Shown here one piece after another: positions 5,813-10,878 of a stretch of DNA of 10,878 bases (the stretch's first letter is position 1; each line of letters opens with the position of its first letter). The notes under the pieces were generated by a model. The model was given only the letters and a program-made list of their open reading frames with translations. It was not told the DNA's origin and made no database searches. The stretch lies in NCBI GenBank assembly GCA_964503525.1, contig CAZCZY010000077.1, positions 1-10,878 of the forward strand, read 5' to 3'. A program made the translations under genes and the position numbers. The stretch is from CAZCZY01 sp964503525. GTDB taxonomy: Bacteria > Patescibacteriota > JAUYIX01.

Positions 5813-6868
5813 ATGCTCGAAAAAATAAAACTGCCGACCCACGTCAACTTTAAGCCCGACGAAAAAAATAGTAACCGCGCCGAAATGGTGTTGGAGCCGT
5901 TGCATCCCGGTTATGCAATTACGCTTGGTAACTCTTTGCGCCGGGTACTTTTATCGACGCTCCCCGGTGCAGCAATCACCGCTGTAAAGATTAAGGGTGT
6001 CGAACACGAGTTTTCCGCTCTTGAGGGCGTTAAGGAAGATGTGATCGCGATTATTTTGAATTTGAAGAAGGTTCGTCTCAAGTCACATAAGGCCGAGCCA
6101 CTCAAACTCTCCTTAGAGAAAAAAGGTGAAGGCCCCGTCACAGCCGGTGATTTTGAAAAATCGAGCGATGTAGAAATTGCCACGCCTGACCAGCTCATCG
6201 CCACGATCACAGATAAGGACACTACTTTTTCTCTGGAAGTCACGATAGAGCAAGGTCGCGGCTATGTTCCGGTTGAGGACCGCGAAAAAGAACAGCTTGA
6301 TATTGGTACGATTGCGATCGACTCGATTTACACGCCGGTTAGAAGTGTCAGCCTGGATGTCTCCAGCGCACGTGTTGGTCAGATCACCAACTTTGATAAG
6401 TTGACTATGAACATTGAGACCGATGGCACGTACACACCCAAAGAAGCAGTCGAGCGTGCAGCCAATTTGTTGATTGACCATTTTAATTTGTTCGCCAAGG
6501 ATCTCAAGATTGAATCAGACACAGAAAAGCGCACACCACTGATGGAAGTGGCAGGGCCCCGCAAGATTGGCGAAATTCTAGGACAAGCGGTCGCCGCACC
6601 CGCGCCACAGCCGACGATACCAACAACTCCACTAGAGATGGCGATTGAAGAGCTTGGGCTATCGACACGTACGCTCAACGCGCTCTACAACAACGATGTC
6701 AAAAAGGTTAAGGACATTGTAAAAATGACCGAACAAGAATTGGCCGACTTGCAGGGTCTGGGTGGTAAGGCACTCGCCGAAATTACCAAGGCACTTAAGA
6801 AAGTGGGCATGAGTCTCGCGGGCGGTATGGGTGGAAAGCCAGCTGAGCCCGCAGTGCAACCCGAGTAA
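5813..6868 (+). CDS. rpoA: DNA-directed RNA polymerase subunit alpha
   Basis: The alpha subunit dimerises to nucleate RNA polymerase assembly, and its C-terminal domain contacts UP elements and activators. The N-terminal assembly domain includes EPLHPGYAITLGNSLRRVLL and the segment GRGYVPVEDR. A Pro/Ala linker (AAPAPQPTIPT) near residues 260-272 leads to the C-terminal domain, which has LSTRTLNAL. Arg286 and Asn289 there correspond to E. coli Arg265 and Asn268, the key DNA-contacting residues, and GLGGKAL retains one lysine of the GKK loop. At 351 residues it is some 20 longer than E. coli alpha, partly from a Gly/Pro-rich tail. It begins 21 bp after rpsD with no Shine-Dalgarno site. Confidence 0.98.
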   Translation: MLEKIKLPTHVNFKPDEKNSNRAEMVLEPLHPGYAITLGNSLRRVLLSTLPGAAITAVKIKGVEHEFSALEGVKEDVIAIILNLKKVRLKSHKAEPLKLSLEKKGEGPVTAGDFEKSSDVEIATPDQLIATITDKDTTFSLEVTIEQGRGYVPVEDREKEQLDIGTIAIDSIYTPVRSVSLDVSSARVGQITNFDKLTMNIETDGTYTPKEAVERAANLLIDHFNLFAKDLKIESDTEKRTPLMEVAGPRKIGEILGQAVAAPAPQPTIPTTPLEMAIEELGLSTRTLNALYNNDVKKVKDIVKMTEQELADLQGLGGKALAEITKALKKVGMSLAGGMGGKPAEPAVQPE

Positions 6869-6892
6869 TTCCTTTTTAAGAGTTTATTTGCC

Positions 6893-7297
6893 ATGCGACA
6901 TCGCGTAAAGACAAAACGTTTTAAACGAACCAAGGCGCCTCGCACAGCGTTGTTACGGTCGCTTGCGCGCTCGTTGGTGCTCCATGAGTCGATTAAGACA
7001 ACTCTGCCAAAAGCAAAAGCAACGCGCAGCCTTACCGAACGCTTAATCACTTTGGGAAAATTAAAAAGTCGTGACGCTGAGCGTCAGTTGCTGCGGCGCA
7101 TGCCCGATGCACAAGTCGTTAAGAAATTATTGAACGAATTGGCGCAGCGGTATGCTTCCCGCGAGGGTGGCTACACTCGCGTGATAAGAGTAGGCACGCG
7201 TCAGGGTGATGCCGCGCCCCTCGCACGGGTTTCCTTGATCCCCGGTACAACCAAAGCCACAACAAGTAAAGGCTCCGTTAAAGTAAAATCGAAATGA
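6893..7297 (+). CDS. rplQ: 50S ribosomal protein L17
   Basis: L17 is a 50S protein near the exit tunnel. The 134-residue product begins MRHRVKTKRFKRTKAPRTAL and contains the conserved HESIKTTLPKAKATRSLTE, followed by the central helix and GGYTRVIRVGTRQGDAAPLA, the typical L17 ending. A Ser/Thr/Lys tail of about 15 residues follows the core. It is 24 bp after rpoA, as in most bacteria. Its TGA overlaps the rplM start by 4 bp (ATGA), which implies translational coupling. Confidence 0.97.
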   Translation: MRHRVKTKRFKRTKAPRTALLRSLARSLVLHESIKTTLPKAKATRSLTERLITLGKLKSRDAERQLLRRMPDAQVVKKLLNELAQRYASREGGYTRVIRVGTRQGDAAPLARVSLIPGTTKATTSKGSVKVKSK

Positions 7298-7734
7298 AAG
7301 AAGTTCGTAACAAATTAAGAACGCACCTCGTAACCCCAAGCGATAAACTAACGCGGGGTTGGCACTTGATTGACGCCAAAGGACAGATCCTCGGACGCAT
7401 CGCAACTCAAGTCGCGGAAAAACTTGGTGGCCATCGCAAAGTAAATTGGACTCCCATGCAAGATGTTGGTGACCATGTTGTGGTGATCAATGCCAAGGGA
7501 GTGCGTTTATCAAGTGATAAGGCGACACGTAAGACGTATTATCACCACACCAGGTATCTAGGCCACATGCGTGCCGAACTTTTTCAGCATTTGTTTGAGC
7601 GCCGACCAACAGAAGTAGTGCGAAAAGCAGTGTATGGTATGTTGCCACGCAAGCGATTTAGAAAAACCATGATTCGACGTCTGCATGTGTATCCGGGTGA
7701 CGCGCACCCTCACTCCAAGCAATTTAGTAAATAA
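7294..7734 (+). CDS. rplM: 50S ribosomal protein L13
   Basis: L13 is an early-assembly 50S protein that binds 23S rRNA. The 146-residue length is normal. Recognisable segments are WHLIDAKGQILGRIATQVAE, DVGDHVVVINAKGVRLSSDK, YYHHTRYLGHMR, KAVYGMLPRKRFRKTMIRRL and the ending VYPGDAHPHSKQ. The start ATG overlaps the rplQ stop. In many bacteria rplM-rpsI is a separate operon; here it is joined directly to the alpha operon. Confidence 0.97.
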   Translation: MKEVRNKLRTHLVTPSDKLTRGWHLIDAKGQILGRIATQVAEKLGGHRKVNWTPMQDVGDHVVVINAKGVRLSSDKATRKTYYHHTRYLGHMRAELFQHLFERRPTEVVRKAVYGMLPRKRFRKTMIRRLHVYPGDAHPHSKQFSK

Positions 7735-7752
7735 TATTTAGTACTCACCTGT

Positions 7753-8307
7753 ATGCCAGAAGAAAACACAGAAAAAGCAGAAGACAAAGCAAAAGCAGTG
7801 GACGCCAAGGCAAAGCCAAAGGCGCCTCGTAAGCCGCGCGTAAAAAAAGTGGTGGGTGAGGCTGCCTCGCCAACGCGAGCACGCCGCGGCAAAGTGGCAG
7901 AAGCTGGCAAACAAGACATTGCTGCGTATTTTGCGAGTGTCGGTCGACGCAAGACTTCGGTCGCACGGGTTCGTCTCTCAAAAGGCAAGGGAAATATTAC
8001 GGTCAATGGCAAGACGATGGCAGTTTATTTTCCCGATAAGTTTTGGCAACAAGCGATAACATCACCCTTGGTCATGACGGGAAATCAAAAAAATCTTGAT
8101 GTGTCTGTATTGGCCCACGGCGGCGGGGTAAATAGCCAAGCCCAAGCCGTGCGACATGGAATTGCACGAGCGCTAGAGCAGTTTGATGCCAGTTTACGAC
8201 CGACGCTCAAAAAAGCTGGTTTTCTTACTCGCGATCCTCGCGAAAAAGAACGCAAGAAGTACGGACTCAAGCGAGCCCGTCGAGCCCCCCAATTCTCCAA
8301 GCGTTAA
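7753..8307 (+). CDS. rpsI: 30S ribosomal protein S9 with N-terminal extension
   Basis: S9 lies in the 30S head, and its C-terminal tail reaches the P-site tRNA. The core starts near Gly64 (GRRKTSVARVRL) and continues through HGGGVNSQAQAVRHGIARAL to KKYGLKRARRAPQFSKR, the invariant C-terminus. At 184 residues it is 54 longer than E. coli S9. The surplus is an N-terminal Lys/Ala/Glu/Pro-rich segment (EKAEDKAKAVDAKAKPKAPRK), similar in character to that of S11 in this operon. It starts 18 bp after rplM without a Shine-Dalgarno site and is the last gene of the run. Its stop lies 5 bp from that of the converging PEGA-protein gene. Confidence 0.97.
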   Translation: MPEENTEKAEDKAKAVDAKAKPKAPRKPRVKKVVGEAASPTRARRGKVAEAGKQDIAAYFASVGRRKTSVARVRLSKGKGNITVNGKTMAVYFPDKFWQQAITSPLVMTGNQKNLDVSVLAHGGGVNSQAQAVRHGIARALEQFDASLRPTLKKAGFLTRDPREKERKKYGLKRARRAPQFSKR

Positions 8308-8314
8308 TTCGCTT
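8299..8314. other. Small hairpin at the convergent gene junction
   Basis: AAGCG (8299-8303) and CGCTT (8310-8314) flank a 6-nt loop and span both stop codons of the converging genes. No T-run follows on either strand, so it is a poor intrinsic terminator, but it is the only structure in a 5-bp intergenic gap. Each transcript must extend into the other gene. Confidence 0.3.
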
Positions 8315-9731
8315 AGTCGCCGGGGGCGAGTGTGATTGTGCTGATCACCAGCGCGTCGACAGTAGGATACACAATGTCAACGCCGCGCCGCGCTGTCTGC
8401 CAGTCAACGGTCTTGTTATCGGCGCTGGGAAGCGTAAGGACCGCGACTGATTGCGGTGCGATACGACTAACGTGAAGCAGCGTAAGCTCGTCGCCAGAGA
8501 CATACCATAAATGGTGGCCACCATCGTGCCAAGAAAAATCCTCAGGTGGTGTTGATACACGAGTGATCAGGAATATTTCTGTTTCGTCTTGCTTGGCATC
8601 CGCATCATAAGCCCATAACTCGGCGTCTTTTTGGTAGGCCAAGAACGAACCATCTGGTGACCAATGGGCGGCGCTGACATTCTCGTCGAGTGGTTCGAGC
8701 CCAATTACTCCATCAATTTTCTTAAGTAAGAGTAGGTTCTTGTCAACATCAATGACGGCAATTTGTTTGTCGGATGCTACCACCAGCTGCTCTCCCGCTG
8801 TTTTTAGAGTCGCAACTTGCGTGGGCTCGAGAGTGTCAATGCGCAGGTCGATAGACGCTAGCCGAGCTGATCCGGCCTCTAGCTCCGTGCTGGGCTCCAG
8901 TACTACTGCATCCTGCAAGAAAAATACCTTAGGTGATGCCACCGCAAAATCGGAAACATTTTTTGCAATGATCTCTGGTAGGGCATCTGTGCGAGCGGAG
9001 TCCCAACGCAGCAATTTATTTTCCGCGTCGCGGTAAAATAAAAGCGTGGGTTCGTTTTCGTCCCAGTGAATTTGCTCAAACGGAAGAGCGGCGAGGTGCG
9101 TGAGTTCCGTGAGAACTGGCTCGCTCACGTGTGGACTAATTCTAAAATATTTATCCGTGCTCTTAATAAATAAAACTTTAGAATTGCCTGACCAGCGTAA
9201 TTCCTCGATGTCCGTCGGATCAAAATCGGCGCCATCAATCAGCCGACGATTTTTTTCCTCGCCGCTGGTGTGTAGCCATAGGCCAATATCATTGCCGCTA
9301 TTGACTGTGAATGCGATAAAGCGACTATTTTCCGAAACAGCAAACGGTCCGAGATCGCCGGTGATCGGTTGCTGTTCTTTGGGCTCCGCATACACCAACG
9401 CAAGACCGTCGATGCGCGTAACATTTTCTGCAGTAACGGGTATATCCGCCTCCCACGTTTTGTAGCCTTCGCGCTCAAGTTTGACGTGATGTGTACCGGG
9501 TTCTAGGTTCCGCAACACTACTGGATCGTCCTCCGTCTGGGTTGGCGCATCATCCACCGTGGCAAGCACGCGGGGCACATTGGTATCAATTAAAATCATG
9601 CCTGTTCGGACCACACGACCTTGATCGGTATCAAGCGCGAACCCCCGGGCGTAGAGAATCGCCAAAGGGGCTACAACTGCAAAGACTAACAGGATCGCAC
9701 CGAATAAAATATTTCGCGTTTTTCTGCGCAT
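8313..9731 (-). CDS. Membrane-anchored PEGA-domain protein with beta-propeller
   Basis: This 472-residue protein has a short basic N-terminus (MRRKTRN), one hydrophobic span at about residues 8-27 and a probably extracytoplasmic body. Residues about 43-110 form a PEGA domain, with the hallmark LEPGTHHVKLEREGYKTWE at 76-94; such domains are common on bacterial surface proteins. From about 125 onward there are repeated TolB/WD40-like blades: FAVSENSRFIAFTV, ELRWSGNSKVLFIKS, HWSPDGSFLAYQKD (Trp357) and FSWHDGGHHLWYV. These indicate a beta-propeller of several blades, probably for protein or glycan binding. I see no enzyme motif. An ATG 69 bp further upstream (9800) also opens the frame. ATG 9731 is preferred because it puts the basic-plus-hydrophobic anchor at the N-terminus and lies just downstream of a well-spaced promoter that the longer form would contain. 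The gene stands alone on the minus strand, divergent from murA. Confidence 0.85.
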   Translation of the reverse strand: MRRKTRNILFGAILLVFAVVAPLAILYARGFALDTDQGRVVRTGMILIDTNVPRVLATVDDAPTQTEDDPVVLRNLEPGTHHVKLEREGYKTWEADIPVTAENVTRIDGLALVYAEPKEQQPITGDLGPFAVSENSRFIAFTVNSGNDIGLWLHTSGEEKNRRLIDGADFDPTDIEELRWSGNSKVLFIKSTDKYFRISPHVSEPVLTELTHLAALPFEQIHWDENEPTLLFYRDAENKLLRWDSARTDALPEIIAKNVSDFAVASPKVFFLQDAVVLEPSTELEAGSARLASIDLRIDTLEPTQVATLKTAGEQLVVASDKQIAVIDVDKNLLLLKKIDGVIGLEPLDENVSAAHWSPDGSFLAYQKDAELWAYDADAKQDETEIFLITRVSTPPEDFSWHDGGHHLWYVSGDELTLLHVSRIAPQSVAVLTLPSADNKTVDWQTARRGVDIVYPTVDALVISTITLAPGD

Positions 9732-9738
9732 CACGCGA

Positions 9739-9767
9739 TTTGTACAGACTTTTTGGCGCGGAGTCAA
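9739..9767 (-). promoter_or_regulatory. Promoter of the PEGA-protein gene
   Basis: On the minus strand TTGACT (9767-9762) and TACAAA (9744-9739) are separated by exactly 17 bp; five and four of six bases match the sigma70 consensus. The -10 box ends 7 nt before the ATG at 9731, so transcription would begin at or next to the start codon, giving a leaderless mRNA. Confidence 0.6.
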
Positions 9768-9811
9768 CCTTGGGTTTGAGCGTGCTTGCGCGAGATGCAT
9801 GATTGCGACGC

Positions 9812-9840
9812 TTGCAGCGACGGTCGCGCCTCGCTAGCAT
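9812..9840 (+). promoter_or_regulatory. Promoter of murA
   Basis: TTGCAG (9812-9817) and TAGCAT (9835-9840) are separated by 17 bp, each matching four of six consensus bases. The -10 box ends 8 nt before ATG 9849, again predicting a leaderless transcript. It stands back to back with the PEGA-gene promoter, the two -35 boxes being 44 bp apart. Confidence 0.5.
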
Positions 9841-9848
9841 TACAGTAC

Positions 9849-10878
9849 ATGCAGAAATTTATCATCAAAGGCGGGCAAAAACTTTCCGGCGAAATTACGG
9901 TAGCGGGCAACAAAAATGCTGCCCTAAAGTTTTTGCCCGCCTGTATTTTGCTGCCCGGAGAAATCACGCTGACCAACTTGCCCAACATCGAAGCGGTGTC
10001 AGTTATGGGCAAGCTCCTAGCGGCTATTGGTGCCAAAGTTGAATTTAGTCGCGATGGCCATACGGCACGCATCAATGCAGAAAAAATAAAAACCACCAAG
10101 TTGCCGACAGAACTCGTCACCAAAGAGCGTGCCTCGCATTTACTAGCAGGTCCGCTCTTGGCGCGCTTTGGCAGCGTCGAGCTGCATCATCCTGGCGGTG
10201 ATGTTATTGGCGAACGGCCCCTCGATATTTTGTTAGACGGTTTTAAAGCAATGGGCGCGGCCGTTACGCAGGGCGATCGTTCGTACAAAATATCGGCGAA
10301 GAAATTAACGGGTGGCAAATTTGTATTTAGACGCGTCAGTTGGACAGTTACAGAAAACTTAATGTTAGCTGCGACACTAGCGGACGGAACGACTGAGCTC
10401 ATCAATGCGGCCTTAGAGCCAGAAATTATTGCGTTGGCAGATTTTCTCAATACACATGGCGCTCGGATAGAGGGTGCTGGAACACCAACGATAAAAATTC
10501 ATGGGGTTAAAGCACTCCGGAAGAATGGTTCCCACATCAGCATCATGCCGGACAGATTTGAAACCGGCACGCTGGCATGTCTCGCTGCTGCAACGAATAG
10601 CGAAATCAAAATTAAGAAGTGCGCGCCACAGGATATGGAAGTATTTCTAAAAACGCTCGAGTTAATTGGAGTGCGATTGGTTCGTGACAAAAATTCTTTG
10701 ACCATAAAAAAACGCACACGCCCGTTACAAGCCACCGAGATTGTCACGCACGAATACCCCGGCCTCTCCACCGACTACCAATCACCATTGACTGTCTTGC
10801 TCACGCAGACGCAGGGCTTATCTCTCGTGCACGAGACGATCTGGGAAGGCCGCTTGTTTTACACGGACAAACTCAAAC
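9849..10878 (+). CDS. murA: UDP-N-acetylglucosamine 1-carboxyvinyltransferase MurA (3'-truncated by window)
   Basis: MurA transfers enolpyruvate from phosphoenolpyruvate to UDP-GlcNAc, the first committed step of peptidoglycan synthesis, in the cytoplasm. The 343 visible codons cover most of the two-domain EPSP-synthase-like fold; the 3' end lies outside the window. Lys22-Asn23 (GNKNAAL), Arg94 (ERASHLLAGPLLARFG), Arg123 (GERPLD) and Asp309 (LSTDYQ) match the E. coli active-site residues Lys22, Asn23, Arg91, Arg120 and Asp305. The catalytic-loop cysteine (E. coli Cys115) is replaced by Asp118 in PGGDVIGERPLD. This natural variant is known from mycobacterial and chlamydial MurA, where it keeps activity and prevents fosfomycin alkylation. 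The loop equivalent to E. coli Ser-Val-Gly (162-164) reads Ser164-Trp-Thr. There is no Shine-Dalgarno site; a promoter lies immediately upstream. Confidence 0.96.
   Translation, partial: MQKFIIKGGQKLSGEITVAGNKNAALKFLPACILLPGEITLTNLPNIEAVSVMGKLLAAIGAKVEFSRDGHTARINAEKIKTTKLPTELVTKERASHLLAGPLLARFGSVELHHPGGDVIGERPLDILLDGFKAMGAAVTQGDRSYKISAKKLTGGKFVFRRVSWTVTENLMLAATLADGTTELINAALEPEIIALADFLNTHGARIEGAGTPTIKIHGVKALRKNGSHISIMPDRFETGTLACLAAATNSEIKIKKCAPQDMEVFLKTLELIGVRLVRDKNSLTIKKRTRPLQATEIVTHEYPGLSTDYQSPLTVLLTQTQGLSLVHETIWEGRLFYTDKLK

Noticed and set aside
9732..9800. N-terminal extension of the PEGA protein from ATG 9800
   Set aside because: It would contain the -35 and -10 boxes of the gene's promoter and would bury the membrane anchor behind an unrelated 23-residue lead.
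1..10878. CRISPR array, tRNA or rRNA gene, insertion sequence
   Set aside because: I saw no regularly spaced repeats, no cloverleaf-like tRNA pattern, no rRNA segment and no transposase-like frame or terminal inverted repeats.

Overview
The window looks like the chromosome of a Patescibacteria (Candidate Phyla Radiation) bacterium. This is inferred from the divergent, compact ribosomal proteins, the near-absence of Shine-Dalgarno sites, and an FtsA-like ATPase followed by a single-pass protein with a baseplate-J-like outer domain, a type of protein I associate with that group. No 16S or whole-protein search was possible, so the lineage is a judgement.

Layout: (1) 3-179 is the 3' end of a GC-rich gene. 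Its last codons are almost all NNC/NNT and poor in A, as in the variable region of a diversity-generating retroelement (DGR) target. Inverted repeats and a strong terminator-like hairpin follow. (2) 334-3614 is a two-gene unit: an FtsA-family actin-like ATPase and, 2 bp later, a large membrane-anchored protein. (3) 3653-3722 holds two sigma70-like promoters. They lead into a nine-gene run of translation and transcription genes: infA-rpmJ-rpsM-rpsK-rpsD-rpoA-rplQ-rplM-rpsI (IF-1, L36, S13, S11, S4, RNA polymerase alpha, L17, L13, S9). (4) On the minus strand, 9731-8313 encodes a membrane-anchored PEGA-domain protein with a predicted beta-propeller; it converges on rpsI with only 5 bp between stop codons. 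(5) Divergent from it, murA starts at 9849 and runs off the window end.

How the genes work together: the central run co-expresses 30S and 50S proteins with IF-1 and the RNA polymerase alpha subunit, with tight junctions (a TAATG overlap for rpsK/rpsD, an ATGA overlap for rplQ/rplM). The flanking genes concern the cell envelope: a cytoskeletal ATPase probably coupled to a trans-envelope protein, a surface propeller protein, and the first committed enzyme of peptidoglycan synthesis.

Points most worth attention: the probable DGR variable region at the left edge; the Cys-to-Asp change at the MurA active site, which predicts intrinsic fosfomycin resistance; promoters placed so close to start codons that leaderless mRNAs are predicted for infA, the PEGA gene and murA; and Lys/Ala-rich N-terminal extensions of about 55 residues on both S11 and S9.
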